64,000 nucleotides of DNA, taken from contig NZ_SZPZ01000002.1 of assembly GCF_005233875.1 (NCBI RefSeq), positions 620,001 through 684,000 on the forward strand. The letters are read 5' to 3'. The stretch's first letter is position 1. Every line of letters starts with the position of its first letter. Below the pieces are notes generated by a model. It did no database searches and was not told where the DNA came from. It worked only from the letters and a program-made list of their open reading frames with translations. Position numbers and translations under genes: made by a program. This document shows positions 28,318 through 38,291 of the stretch, piece by piece. The stretch is from Kribbella jiaozuonensis. GTDB lineage: Bacteria > Actinomycetota > Actinomycetes > Propionibacteriales > Kribbellaceae.

Positions 28318-29934
28318 TTGACCGTGCGACGTCTGACTGGGGTAGTGGGGGCGGCACTCGGCTTAGCGCTGGTGCTCGCCTCGTGTGGGGACGGCAAGAG
28401 CAGCGACAGCGGCTCCGGTGGTGGCGCGAAGAGCGAAGTCATCGCGATCGCCGCCGACCCGCTGGAGTACATCAACCCGCTGAACGAGAACGGCAGTCCG
28501 GGCATCCAGATCGCGATGGCGATGTTCGCGCCGCTGGTGACCACGGACCCGAACACGGGCAAGCTGCAGAACGTGATGGCCGACTCGGTCACGCCGGACA
28601 AGACCAGCCAGACCTGGACCATCAAGCTGAAGCCCGGCAACACGTTCCAGAACGGCCAGGCCGTCACCGCGAAGGACTACGTCGACAGCTGGAACATGAC
28701 CGCCGAGGGCTCGAACGCCTGGAAGAACAACGGGTTCTTCTCCAAGGTCGACGGGTACGAAGCGCTGAACCCGCCGACCGCGGACGGCGCCACGCCGAAG
28801 CCCACCGCGGTGAAGACGCTGAGCGGCCTGAAGCAGGTCGACAACCTGACCTTCACCGTGAAGCTGAAGGTGCCGTTCTCGCAGTTCGGCCTGACCCTGC
28901 AGTACCTCGGCCTCGCCCCGCTGCCGGAGGAGGTCCGGAAGAACCCGGACGCCTACAAGCGCAAGCCGATCGGCAACGGCCCGTACAAGCTGGCCGCCGA
29001 CTGGAACGCCGGTGACGACATCAAGCTGGCCAAGTGGGACGGCTACAAGGCTTCGGCCGCGCCCGAGGCCGACTCGATCACGTACCGGTTCATCCCGAAC
29101 GCGGACACGGCCTACAACGAGTTCCTGGCCGGCAACGTGGACTTCACCGACGTGCCGTCGACCAAGGTCAAGAGCTTCAAGACCGACGCGCCGGACCAGT
29201 GGGTGACCAGCGTGAGCTCCGGTGCGAACTACCTCGTGTTCCCGGCCTGGGACGCGCGGTACAAGAACCCGAAGCTGCGGCACGCGTTCTCGGAGGCGAT
29301 CGACCGCAAGGCCTTCGCCGACCTGGTCGGCCTGTCCGACCCGGCCAAGGGCCTGATCGCGCCGGACATCAACGGCTACCGCGCCGACGCCTGCAAGTAC
29401 TGCGACTTCGACGCCGGCAAGGCGAAGGCCGATCTGCAGGCGGCCGGCGGCTTCTCCGGCGTCGTCAACATCAGCTACAGCACCACGTCCGCGACCGGGC
29501 AGATCTTCGCCGAGGCGATCGGGAACATGCTCCGGCAGAACCTCGGCCTGCAGGTGAAGTACACCGGCAAGCAGGGTTCGGAGATCACCGAGCTCGCCGA
29601 CAGCCGCAAGCTGGACGGTCTGCGGTTCGGCGGCTGGGGTCACGACTACCCGTCGATCGAGGACTACCTGACGCCGATGTTCAAGTCCAACGGTGACGCG
29701 AACTTCGCCGGCTACAGCAACCCGGCGCTGGACGCCGTCCTGGCCAAGGGCGACGCCGAGCCGGACCAGGACAAGGCGATCAAGCTGTACCAGCAGGCCG
29801 AGGACATCGCGCTCGAGGACATGCCGCTGATCCCGCTGTACACCAAGTCGAACGCGTACCTGCACTCGGCCAAGATCGAGCCGCGGGTGTCGAAGTACGT
29901 CGGTGTCTCGGCGCTCTGGGCCACGTTCAAGTGA
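28318..29934 (+). CDS. oppA: Peptide ABC transporter substrate-binding lipoprotein
   Basis: 538-aa family 5 extracellular solute-binding protein (OppA/DppA type). The N-terminus (RRLTGVVGAALGLALVLASC) is a lipoprotein signal with lipobox LASC, so the protein is anchored outside the membrane. The body carries typical SBP_bac_5 segments such as TWTIKLKPGNTFQNGQAVTAKDYVDSW and PIGNGPYKLA. I chose TTG 28318 because GAGGA ends 7 nt upstream; GTG 28324 is also possible. First gene of oppABC(tnpB)DF. Its ligand, likely an oligopeptide, is not defined. Confidence 0.9.
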   Translation: MTVRRLTGVVGAALGLALVLASCGDGKSSDSGSGGGAKSEVIAIAADPLEYINPLNENGSPGIQIAMAMFAPLVTTDPNTGKLQNVMADSVTPDKTSQTWTIKLKPGNTFQNGQAVTAKDYVDSWNMTAEGSNAWKNNGFFSKVDGYEALNPPTADGATPKPTAVKTLSGLKQVDNLTFTVKLKVPFSQFGLTLQYLGLAPLPEEVRKNPDAYKRKPIGNGPYKLAADWNAGDDIKLAKWDGYKASAAPEADSITYRFIPNADTAYNEFLAGNVDFTDVPSTKVKSFKTDAPDQWVTSVSSGANYLVFPAWDARYKNPKLRHAFSEAIDRKAFADLVGLSDPAKGLIAPDINGYRADACKYCDFDAGKAKADLQAAGGFSGVVNISYSTTSATGQIFAEAIGNMLRQNLGLQVKYTGKQGSEITELADSRKLDGLRFGGWGHDYPSIEDYLTPMFKSNGDANFAGYSNPALDAVLAKGDAEPDQDKAIKLYQQAEDIALEDMPLIPLYTKSNAYLHSAKIEPRVSKYVGVSALWATFK

Positions 29935-30857
29935 TTCGATTCGTCGCTCGCCGCGTCCTCGCGGCGATCCCGATCGGACTGGTCGTCACGCTGGGGGTCT
30001 ACGCGCTCGTCTTCGCGATGCCCGGAGACCCCCTGCGTGAACTGGCCGGTGACAAGCCGATCCCGGCGGCCGTGCTGGCGGCCAAACGGGCCCAGTTCCA
30101 CCTCGACGACCCCTTCATCGTCCAGTACCTGCTGAGCATGAAGGACATCCTCACCGGCCACTTCGGTACGACGTTCGCCGGCGCGGACATCGCCGACCAG
30201 CTGCGGCTGCGGATCCCGGTCACGCTGAAGCTGACGTTGCTGGCGAACGCGTTCCAGTGGACGCTCGGGCTGTTCTTCGGCATCTACGCCGGGTTCAAGC
30301 GCAACGGCTGGGTCGACCGGTCGTTGCTGCTGACAACCTTGGTGCTGCTGGCGGTGCCGGGACTGGTGGCGTACTTCGCCGCGCAGTACCTGTTCGGGGT
30401 CGAGCTGAAATGGTTCCCGGTGTCGGGTGTGCTCGAAGGGTTCCCGAGGTCGTATCTGCTGCCTGCGTTGGTGATCGGCGTCCTCGGGTTCGCCGGGCTG
30501 GCCCGGCTGCTGCGGACGTCGATCGTGGAGACGGTCAACGCGGACTTCGTGAAGACCGCGCGGGCCAAGGGCCTGGGGGAGCAGCGGGTGTTGTGGCGGC
30601 ACATCCTGCCGAACGCGCTGCTTCCGGTGATCACGTTCATCGGTCTCGACCTGGCCGGCATGTTCGGCGGCGCGATCATCACCGAGAGCATCTTCAACCT
30701 GCCCGGGCTCGGCCAGTTCATGTTCCAGGCGATCAAGCTGAAGGAGGGTGGCGTCGTGGTGCTGCTGTCGACGCTGGCCTTCATCTCGTTCATCGTGATC
30801 AACCTGCTGGTCGACGTGCTGTACGGCGTCGTGGATCCGAGGGTGCGCAATGTCTGA
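29931..30857 (+). CDS. oppB: Peptide ABC transporter permease (OppB/DppB type)
   Basis: 308-aa inner-membrane permease with about six transmembrane segments. The N-terminal FVARRVLAAIPIGLVVTLGVYALVF and the EAA-like loop FVKTARAKGLGEQRVLWRHILPNALLPVITFIGLDLAGMFGGAIITESIFNLPGLG identify the BPD_transp_1 DppB group. GTG 29931 overlaps the oppA stop, and the stop overlaps oppC, so the genes are coupled. Confidence 0.95.
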   Translation: MIRFVARRVLAAIPIGLVVTLGVYALVFAMPGDPLRELAGDKPIPAAVLAAKRAQFHLDDPFIVQYLLSMKDILTGHFGTTFAGADIADQLRLRIPVTLKLTLLANAFQWTLGLFFGIYAGFKRNGWVDRSLLLTTLVLLAVPGLVAYFAAQYLFGVELKWFPVSGVLEGFPRSYLLPALVIGVLGFAGLARLLRTSIVETVNADFVKTARAKGLGEQRVLWRHILPNALLPVITFIGLDLAGMFGGAIITESIFNLPGLGQFMFQAIKLKEGGVVVLLSTLAFISFIVINLLVDVLYGVVDPRVRNV

Positions 30858-31755
30858 CGTCCAACAGATCACCGCGGCCGTCGGCGCCGAGGCGCAGGAG
30901 CTCGGCGACGGCCGCACCCTGTCCAACCGCGAGCTGCTGCGGGCGTTGCTGCGCAAGCCGCAGTTCGTACTGTGCAGCCTGCTGCTGCTGACGTTCTTCA
31001 CGATGGCAGCGGTGCCGAAGCTGTTCACGTCCGCCGATCCGCGGTTCTGCGAGCTCGCCAAGAGCCGGCAGGGCCGCGGTCCCGGGCATCCGTTCGGCTT
31101 CGACATCCAGGGCTGCGACTACTTCGCCAACGTCATCTACGGCGCCCGCCCGTCGGTGCTGGTCAGCATCTGTGCGAGCTTCGGCGTGTTCATCCTGGCC
31201 GGCTCGCTCGGCCTGCTGGCGGGGTACTTCCCGGGGTTCGTCGACGGCCTGATCTCGCGGACGGCCGACGTACTGTTCTCGATCCCGGGCATCGTGGTGC
31301 TGATCGTGATCCTGAACTCCGTCCAGAACCGGAGCATCTGGATCATCGTCGGCGTCATCTTCCTGATCGGCTGGCCCGGCGGCATGCGGCTGATGCGGGC
31401 GACGGTGTTCTCGGTCCGCAACCGCGAGTACGTGCTCGCGGCCCGGTCGATCGGGGCGCCGCCGCTGCGGATCCTGCGCAAACACGTGTTCCCGAACGCG
31501 ATGGCGCCGCTGCTGGCGATGACCACGCTCGGCATCGGCGGGATGGTCGGGCTGGAGGCCGCGCTGACCTTCCTCGGCGTCGGTCTGCAGCCGCCGTCGA
31601 TCTCGTGGGGTTCGCAGTTCGGCGTGGCCGCGTCGTACCGCGACACCCCGCACCTGTTCATCTGGCCGGCGTTGTTCATCTCCACGATGACGATCTCGTT
31701 CATGATCATCGGCGACTCGATCCGGGACGCCCTCGACCCGAAGTTGCTGCGTTGA
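30850..31755 (+). CDS. oppC: Peptide ABC transporter permease (OppC/DppC type)
   Basis: 301-aa second permease. The N-terminus has a soluble segment before the first membrane helix (residues about 45-65), typical of OppC with its extra N-terminal domain. The EAA loop is YVLAARSIGAPPLRILRKHVFPNAMAPLLAMTTLGIGG. It overlaps oppB by 8 bp. The TGA at 31753-31755 lies directly at the edge of the antisense TnpB element, so the natural oppC-oppD junction is interrupted although oppC itself appears complete. Confidence 0.95.
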   Translation: MSDVQQITAAVGAEAQELGDGRTLSNRELLRALLRKPQFVLCSLLLLTFFTMAAVPKLFTSADPRFCELAKSRQGRGPGHPFGFDIQGCDYFANVIYGARPSVLVSICASFGVFILAGSLGLLAGYFPGFVDGLISRTADVLFSIPGIVVLIVILNSVQNRSIWIIVGVIFLIGWPGGMRLMRATVFSVRNREYVLAARSIGAPPLRILRKHVFPNAMAPLLAMTTLGIGGMVGLEAALTFLGVGLQPPSISWGSQFGVAASYRDTPHLFIWPALFISTMTISFMIIGDSIRDALDPKLLR

Positions 31756-33085
31756 CGTCCTCCCCGGCTCGAAGTCAGGGATTCCAACTACTACGCGGAG
31801 GTAGCGCGTTGAGGTTCACGTTTCGGCGAGACCCGTACTGGCGTCTCTCGGCGTGCGCTGACGGCCCGTCCGGCCGCGATGTTAACGGCTGCGTTCACGT
31901 CCGCGTTGGCCCGATGCCCGCAGGCTACGCATCGGAAGACCGCTTGACTCTCACGGTTCTCCGGCGCGCAATGCCTACAGACACTGCAGGTCTGCGATGT
32001 GTACGCAGGGTTGACTTTCTCGATGCGGCCGGCGGCCTTGTGTTGCAAACGACGTACCAGAAGCCCCCAGCCGTTGGAGAGGATTCCTCGGTTGAGCCCG
32101 GCTTTGGCGCGGCGACCGTTCGGCACGAACGTGCCCGGTCGTTCGGGGTCATGTCTGGGTTGCGGTCGCTTGGTCATCTGGGTAATCCGCAGGTCTTCGA
32201 CGCGGATGAGATCGAAGCGTCGAGCCAGGTCGGTCGTGGTCTTCTCCACCCAGTCCCTGCGACGGTCGTGAGCCCGAGCATGCAGTCTGGCGATCGAGGC
32301 TCTCACCTGCCGACACCGCTGGGATCCGTCGCGGCACCGGGCAAGGCGGCGTTGCAGTTGCTTCAGCCGTTCGAGTTCGCGTTCAGACAGTCCAGGACAG
32401 GTCAGGAGCTCACCGCTGGACAGGGCGGCCGAGACGGCAACGCCTCGGTCGACGCCGATCACCTTGCCGGTGCCTGGTGCGGGGACAGGCTGCGGGATGA
32501 CGGCGAACGCGATGTGCCAGCGACCTCTCCGATCGCATGTGATGCGGTAGGACTTCGCGTCGGGTACGGCCCGAGACAGCCTGAATCGCACCCATCCGAC
32601 CTTCGGGACGTTGACGGCGGCCCACTTCCCGTTGAGTTTGACAACGCGGGACGCTTGATGGCCGACGATGCGGAATCCTTTGCACAGGCTTGCGTTGCGC
32701 CAGGTGGGTCGCCGGTGGGTACCGGAGTAGAAGTTCTTTGTGGCTTGGTCGAAGTCGCGCAGCGCTTGCTGTTGCACGGTCTGCGACCCCGCCCGCAGCC
32801 AGCCGAACGCAGCTCGTGCTTCGGTCAGTTGCCGCGCCTGATCGAGGTACCCAGGCGTCGGCGGCTTGTCGCGCGTCCACATCGACCATTGTTCCAAGGC
32901 CAGGTTCCACACGTACCGGGCATGCGCGCATTGCTCGAGCAAACCACCGGCCTGCGCCGGGGTCGGGTACATCCGGAACCGGGACACGCCAAGTACCCAA
33001 TCAGCATGCGCCGACATTTTGCACCGATGCCAGAAGGGAGGGAGCGGCGGTTTCCCCTTGCCCTGAATGGCGCGGTCCCGCTGCG
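31756..33085 (-). mobile_element. IS200/IS605-type (IS1341-like) element with tnpB only
   Basis: An antisense tnpB lies between oppC and oppD, which normally overlap or abut. On the left, directly after the oppC stop, a hairpin (CCCCGGCTCGAAGTCAGGG at 31762-31780, one mismatch and one wobble) resembles the right-end palindrome of these elements, which read GGGGAGGACGTCAA outward. No tnpA and no clear target-site duplication are seen, as expected for this group. The right boundary is not defined; 33085 is a guess placed before oppD. The right-end RNA would run into oppC sequence and may act as the TnpB guide. Confidence 0.7.
31791..33017 (-). CDS. tnpB: TnpB RNA-guided nuclease (IS605 OrfB)
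   Basis: 408-aa TnpB, an ancestor-type relative of Cas12. The RuvC catalytic triad is present: Asp190 in VIGVDRGVAV, Glu274 in IRVEDLRI, and Asp373 in NADVNAAVNI. The zinc-ribbon Cys residues are 344 and 347 (TCSVC) and 363 and 366 (CVAC). The length is normal and no frameshift is seen, so it is probably intact. It is antisense to opp transcription. ATG 33017 is accepted; GTG at residue 11 (VSRFRMYPTP) is an alternative. Confidence 0.92.
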   Translation of the reverse strand: MSAHADWVLGVSRFRMYPTPAQAGGLLEQCAHARYVWNLALEQWSMWTRDKPPTPGYLDQARQLTEARAAFGWLRAGSQTVQQQALRDFDQATKNFYSGTHRRPTWRNASLCKGFRIVGHQASRVVKLNGKWAAVNVPKVGWVRFRLSRAVPDAKSYRITCDRRGRWHIAFAVIPQPVPAPGTGKVIGVDRGVAVSAALSSGELLTCPGLSERELERLKQLQRRLARCRDGSQRCRQVRASIARLHARAHDRRRDWVEKTTTDLARRFDLIRVEDLRITQMTKRPQPRHDPERPGTFVPNGRRAKAGLNRGILSNGWGLLVRRLQHKAAGRIEKVNPAYTSQTCSVCRHCAPENRESQAVFRCVACGHRANADVNAAVNIAAGRAVSARRETPVRVSPKREPQRATSA

Positions 33086-33094
33086 ACCAGGCCG

Positions 33095-34093
33095 ATGACT
33101 ATTGGCGAAGTACTGCTCAAGGTCGACAACCTGACCGTCGAGTTCGACACGCCCCGCGGGCCGGTGCGCGCTGTGGATGGCGTGTCGTGGCAGGTGCGGG
33201 CCGGCGAGACATTGGCGATTCTGGGGGAGTCGGGGTCGGGCAAGAGCGTGTCGACCCAGGCGCTGACCGGGATCCTCGAGATGCCGCCCGGCCGGATCCT
33301 GACGGGTACGGCGGAGTACCGCGGCGCCGACCTGATCCAGATGACGACCAAGGAACGCCGGCGGATCGTCGGGGACCGGATCACGATGGTGTTCCAGGAC
33401 TCGCTGTCCGCGCTGAACCCGGTCCAGTCGGTCGGCACGCAGATCGCCGAGTGCTATCGCGTGCACCGTGGCCTGTCCAAGAAGGACGCGATGAAGAAGG
33501 CCGCGGAGATGCTCGACCAGGTGCGGATCCCGGCCGCGGCGAAGCGGGTGAACGACTACCCGCACGAGTTCTCCGGCGGGATGCGGCAGCGCGTGATGCT
33601 CGCGATGGCGCTCGCGCTGGATCCCGACGTACTGATCGCCGACGAGCCGACCACGGCGCTCGACGTGACCGTGCAGGCGCAGATCCTCGAGCTGATCGCG
33701 GAGCTGCAGGCCGAGCGGCAGATGGGCGTCGTGCTGATCACCCACGACCTCGGCGTGGTCTCGGACGTCGCCGACAACGTCGTGGTGATGTACGCCGGGC
33801 ACGTCGTCGAGCGCGCCGCCACCGCGGAGGCGCTCGAGCATCCCGTTCACCCTTATACCGAAGGGCTTCTGGGCTCGATGCCGTCGGCGGATCTGAAGGG
33901 CCAGGAGCTGCCGACGATCCCCGGTACGCCGCCGTCGCTGCGCGCGATCCCGTCCGGCTGCGCGTTCCGGACCCGGTGCCCGATCGCGATCGACGACTGC
34001 GCGCGCGACATTCCGCCGTTGCTCACGGTCGCACCCGGACGTGACGCCGCCTGCATCCGCCGTACGACGCTCGCCGAGAAGGAGGCGGTCTGA
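33095..34093 (+). CDS. oppD: Peptide ABC transporter ATP-binding protein (OppD/DppD type)
   Basis: 332-aa ATPase with Walker A GESGSGKS, signature [19 protein letters not shown], Walker [15 protein letters not shown], and the C-terminal oligopeptide_HPY zinc-binding-like region with [16 protein letters not shown] longer in-frame reading to 32690 runs through the TnpB element; ATG 33095 ([17 protein letters not shown]) is the family start. In an uninterrupted operon it should lie only a few bases after oppC. The stop overlaps oppF (TGATG). Confidence 0.95.
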   Translation: MTIGEVLLKVDNLTVEFDTPRGPVRAVDGVSWQVRAGETLAILGESGSGKSVSTQALTGILEMPPGRILTGTAEYRGADLIQMTTKERRRIVGDRITMVFQDSLSALNPVQSVGTQIAECYRVHRGLSKKDAMKKAAEMLDQVRIPAAAKRVNDYPHEFSGGMRQRVMLAMALALDPDVLIADEPTTALDVTVQAQILELIAELQAERQMGVVLITHDLGVVSDVADNVVVMYAGHVVERAATAEALEHPVHPYTEGLLGSMPSADLKGQELPTIPGTPPSLRAIPSGCAFRTRCPIAIDDCARDIPPLLTVAPGRDAACIRRTTLAEKEAV

Positions 34094-35088
34094 TGGCCGA
34101 CGAGTTGCTGGTGGCAACGGATGTCGTGAAGCACTACGACATCAGCCCGGCGCTGAACTTCGGTGCCAAGACTCTGGTCCGCGCCGTCGACGGCGTCGAC
34201 CTCACACTCCGCAAGGGTGAGTCGCTCGGCATCGTCGGCGAGTCCGGCTGCGGGAAGTCCACGCTGGTCCGGCTGCTCGCCGCCCTGGAGAAGCCGACCG
34301 CCGGGCAGATCGAGTACAACGGTGTCGACGTCAGCAAGCTGAGGGGCCGCGAGCTGCGGCGCTGGCGGCGCAACGTCCAGGTCGTCTTCCAGGACCCGTA
34401 CTCGAGCCTGAACCCGCGGATGCGGGTCGGCGAGATCGTCGGCGAGCCGTTCCTGGTCCACCCCGACGTCGGCAGGGGACTCGACATCCGGACCCGGGTC
34501 CGCGAGCTGCTCGAGCTGGTCGGCCTGCGGCCCGAGGACGAGACGAAGTTCCCGCACCAGTTCTCCGGCGGCCAGCGGCAGCGGATCGGGATCGCGCGGG
34601 CGATCGCGCTCAACCCCGACGTACTGCTGTGTGACGAGCCGGTGTCGGCGCTCGACCTGTCGGTCCAGGCCCAGGTGGTGAACCTGTTGATGAGGCTGCA
34701 GCGTGAGCTTGGTCTCAGCATCATCTTCGTCGCCCACGACCTGTCCGTGGTCCGGCACGTCTCCGACCGGGTCGCGGTGATGTACCTCGGCAAGGTCGCC
34801 GAGCTCGGCCAGCACCAGCAGGTGTACGACGTACCCGCGCACCCGTACACGCAGGCGCTGCTGTCCGCGGAGCCCGGTCTGGCCCGGAAGGGCCGCGAGC
34901 GGATCGTGCTCGCCGGTGACCCGCCGTCGCCGGTGATGCCGCCGTCCGGATGCCGGTTCCACACCCGCTGCCTGCGGGCCGAGGCCAGGTGCAGCACCGA
35001 CGTACCCGAGCTGCGGCAGATCCGCTCCGGACAGACCGTTTCGTGCCATTTCGCCGAGGATGCGCAGACCGCCTACTCCCCGGCGTGA
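34093..35088 (+). CDS. oppF: Peptide ABC transporter ATP-binding protein (OppF/DppF type)
   Basis: 331-aa second ATPase. Walker A GESGCGKST, signature FSGGQRQRIGIARAIALNP, Walker B DVLLCDEPVSALDLSVQ, H-loop IFVAHDLSVVRHV, and the oligopeptide_HPY end SGCRFHTRCLRAEARC are visible. ATG 34093 overlaps the oppD stop. Last gene of the importer. Like OppD it acts on the cytoplasmic face. Confidence 0.96.
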   Translation: MADELLVATDVVKHYDISPALNFGAKTLVRAVDGVDLTLRKGESLGIVGESGCGKSTLVRLLAALEKPTAGQIEYNGVDVSKLRGRELRRWRRNVQVVFQDPYSSLNPRMRVGEIVGEPFLVHPDVGRGLDIRTRVRELLELVGLRPEDETKFPHQFSGGQRQRIGIARAIALNPDVLLCDEPVSALDLSVQAQVVNLLMRLQRELGLSIIFVAHDLSVVRHVSDRVAVMYLGKVAELGQHQQVYDVPAHPYTQALLSAEPGLARKGRERIVLAGDPPSPVMPPSGCRFHTRCLRAEARCSTDVPELRQIRSGQTVSCHFAEDAQTAYSPA

Positions 35089-35111
35089 GTAATAGCTGTT
35101 GAGTGATGGCC

Positions 35112-35117
35112 TAGGGT
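35112..35117 (+). promoter_or_regulatory. Probable leaderless -10 box of the GT-C-like membrane gene
   Basis: TAGGGT ends 7 nt before GTG 35125, supporting that start rather than the in-frame GTG at 35116, which lies inside the box. Confidence 0.4.
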
Positions 35118-35124
35118 GGCGGCC

Positions 35125-36942
35125 GTGGGTGTTTCCTCGGCGAGCAGGCGAATGGTGCTGCTCGTAGGGGTGATCGTGGTCGCCGGCGGGCTGTCGGCGT
35201 GGTGGATCCTGACCGCCGGCCGGGCCGCCAACGAGGGCTTCGACATCACCGACGAGGGCTATTACCTGCTGTCTTATCGCTGGTGGGACAGCAATCCGCT
35301 GGCGCTGACCGGTGTGCAGTACCTGTACGGGCCGATCTTCGAGTGGTTCGGGTACAACATCGACCGGCTGCGGCTGTTCCGGCTGTTCACGGTGATCGTC
35401 GTCCATCTGCTCTTCGGCTACAGCTTCATGCGCTGGTTGCGCGGGCGCCGGCCGGGGATGCCCGCGACGAAGCTGTGGGAAGTGGCCGGGATGGCGATCA
35501 TCCTGGCCGCGGGCGGGATGTGTTACGCCTGGCTGCCTCAGTCGCCCGGGTACAACGATGTGGTCCTGCTCGGCGCGCTGACGTTGGTGTCCTGCGTGCT
35601 GTGGATGGCTACGGCGGTCGATCGCGGCGATCCGGTGCCGTTCTGGGTGCCGGTCGTCGCCGGCCTGGTGATCGGCATGATGGTGCTGGCGAAGTGGACC
35701 TCGGTCGTGGTGATCGGGCTGATCGTTGTGGCCGCGGTCGTCGTCCTGGCCGGTCAGGGCTGGCGGGCCGTTGCCCGAGGCATCCTTTTCGCGCTGGGCG
35801 GGGTCGCCGTGGTGGCGCTCGTCGTGCAGCTGTTCGTGGTCCGCCTGAGCGTCGCGGTGCCGGGCATCCTGACCGTCAACAAGTTCATCGCGGGTACGTC
35901 GTACTCGCCGACCGAACTGCTGCAGTTCTACTGGTCGAGCGGGATCGAACTGCTCGGTCAAACCCTCCGCGCCCACGGCCTCCTGCTGCTCGCGACCGCG
36001 CTCACCGTGATCGCCCGCTGGCGCTGGCTCCGCCTCGCCGCCGCTGTCCTGGCGCTCGTCGCGCTGGTGCTGTCCGTACGACGAGTTGTCGTCGACGGCG
36101 GCGCAATCGGCGGATCGCAGCACACCGCGACGTACGCCGTGACGCTCCTGGCCGCCGTGCTTGTCGCCGTGGTCGCTGCTGCCGGCGCGGTGATCGCGCA
36201 CCGGTTCGGCGTGACCGAGTGCTCGCGGCTGAGCCGGGAGAACATGCGGACCTGGGTGATCCTCGGCCTGCTCGTGCTGCTGCCGCTCGTGCAGGCTTTC
36301 GGGACGAACACTGCGCTCTACACGATCGGGTTCAACGCGTTCGCCGCCTGGGCCGCGGTGATGATCGCGGTGCTGACCGGGATCTGGGCGACGCCGATCG
36401 TGGCGCGGGTGACGCTCGGACTCGTCCTGGTGGGATCGCTGGTCGCGACCGCCTCGATCGCCTACACCGGATTGTTCCGGTATCCGTACCGCTCGGTCGG
36501 GCACTCGCAGCTGACGGCGGCGTCGAAGCTGCCCGCGTTGAAAGGGCTGTACCTGTCGCCGGCGGCCGAGGAGAACTACAGCCAGCTGGCCGCCGACCTC
36601 CGGCCGTACACGGAGCCGGGCGGTCGCCCGATGCTGGCGTTCGACAAGATGGCCGGCCTGGTGCTGATCCTCGGCGGCAGGCCGCTCGGCGAGGCGTGGA
36701 TCGCGCCGGCGGAGCGTGCTCGGACGGCGGCCGGTATCGAGGAGGTCTGCCGAAAGGGACGTCCGGAGCGGGCGCCGCTGATCATCCTCAACCGGCAGAT
36801 CTCGGATTCAGAGATCACCGCACTGCAGTCGTGCGGCCTGAACTTCCAGGCCGACTACGAACAGCTCGCCCCGCCCCGGCAGACGATCGGGCTGCAGGTC
36901 TGGGTGCCCAAGGCCGAGCGGGGCGCCCGGTCGCGTGGATGA
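35125..36942 (+). CDS. Polytopic membrane protein, GT-C glycosyltransferase-like
   Basis: 605 aa with about a dozen hydrophobic segments in the first 440 residues (for example VLLVGVIVVAGGLSAWWIL, MAIILAAGGMCYAWL, VVVIGLIVVAAVVVLAG), followed by a soluble C-terminal part of about 150 residues. An acidic loop after the first helix, FDITDEGYYLLSY, resembles the catalytic Asp/Glu loop of GT-C polyprenyl-phosphate-dependent glycosyltransferases (ArnT/PMT group). That assignment is inference from topology plus this loop. It stands alone between oppF and dapB with its own likely promoter. Confidence 0.7.
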   Translation: MGVSSASRRMVLLVGVIVVAGGLSAWWILTAGRAANEGFDITDEGYYLLSYRWWDSNPLALTGVQYLYGPIFEWFGYNIDRLRLFRLFTVIVVHLLFGYSFMRWLRGRRPGMPATKLWEVAGMAIILAAGGMCYAWLPQSPGYNDVVLLGALTLVSCVLWMATAVDRGDPVPFWVPVVAGLVIGMMVLAKWTSVVVIGLIVVAAVVVLAGQGWRAVARGILFALGGVAVVALVVQLFVVRLSVAVPGILTVNKFIAGTSYSPTELLQFYWSSGIELLGQTLRAHGLLLLATALTVIARWRWLRLAAAVLALVALVLSVRRVVVDGGAIGGSQHTATYAVTLLAAVLVAVVAAAGAVIAHRFGVTECSRLSRENMRTWVILGLLVLLPLVQAFGTNTALYTIGFNAFAAWAAVMIAVLTGIWATPIVARVTLGLVLVGSLVATASIAYTGLFRYPYRSVGHSQLTAASKLPALKGLYLSPAAEENYSQLAADLRPYTEPGGRPMLAFDKMAGLVLILGGRPLGEAWIAPAERARTAAGIEEVCRKGRPERAPLIILNRQISDSEITALQSCGLNFQADYEQLAPPRQTIGLQVWVPKAERGARSRG

Positions 36943-37725
<783 letters not shown>

Positions 37726-38169
37726 ATGAATGCCAAGCGGACGGCGATCCTGCTCGCGGTCGTCTTCGTCGCGTACGCCGTTCTGCTTGGCTGGCGCGGG
37801 GTGTTGCTGATCGGGACCGGTGATCCGGTCGCGATCGTGCTGGGGATCGCCGTTCTCGTCATCCCGGTGCTCGGCGCGTATCTGGTGTGGCGGGAGCTGC
37901 AGTTCGGCCGGCAGACCGAAGTACTGGCGCGTGAGCTGGAGGCGTCGGGTGGTCTGCCGGTCGACGATCTGCCGCGGCGGCCGTCCGGGCGGATCGATCG
38001 AGCGGCCGCGGACGAGGCGTTCGGGAAGTACCAGGCTGAGGCGGAGGCGGCTCCTGACGACTGGCGCGTATGGTTCCGGTTGTCGACCGCGTACGACGCA
38101 GCGGGAGACCGCAGACGCGCCCGCGCGACCATGCGAGCGGCGATTTCCCAGCACGACAAGACCTCGTGA
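37726..38169 (+). CDS. Small membrane protein of unknown function
   Basis: 147 aa with two N-terminal hydrophobic helices (ILLAVVFVAYAVLLGWRGVLLIG and VAIVLGIAVLVIPVLGAYLVW), then a cytoplasmic part ending in a single TPR-like helix pair (DDWRVWFRLSTAYDAAGDRRRARATMRAAI). Homologues follow dapB in many actinobacteria and have no known function. The ATG directly follows the dapB stop, so the two are cotranscribed. Confidence 0.85.
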   Translation: MNAKRTAILLAVVFVAYAVLLGWRGVLLIGTGDPVAIVLGIAVLVIPVLGAYLVWRELQFGRQTEVLARELEASGGLPVDDLPRRPSGRIDRAAADEAFGKYQAEAEAAPDDWRVWFRLSTAYDAAGDRRRARATMRAAISQHDKTS

Positions 38170-38291
38170 GTTACTTGGGAGTTAGCTGTGAAGGCCCCGA
38201 GAACACTGACAACGCGGTGCTGAACGGGATACCTTCAAGAAGGTACGTGGCAGCCGCCACGTAAAGGTCGGAGACTGGGTGGGGCCGTCCT

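Noticed and set aside
30972..33098. 708-codon plus-strand frame from oppC into the TnpB element
   Set aside because: It is frame +2 of oppC followed by the antisense of tnpB; no family features.
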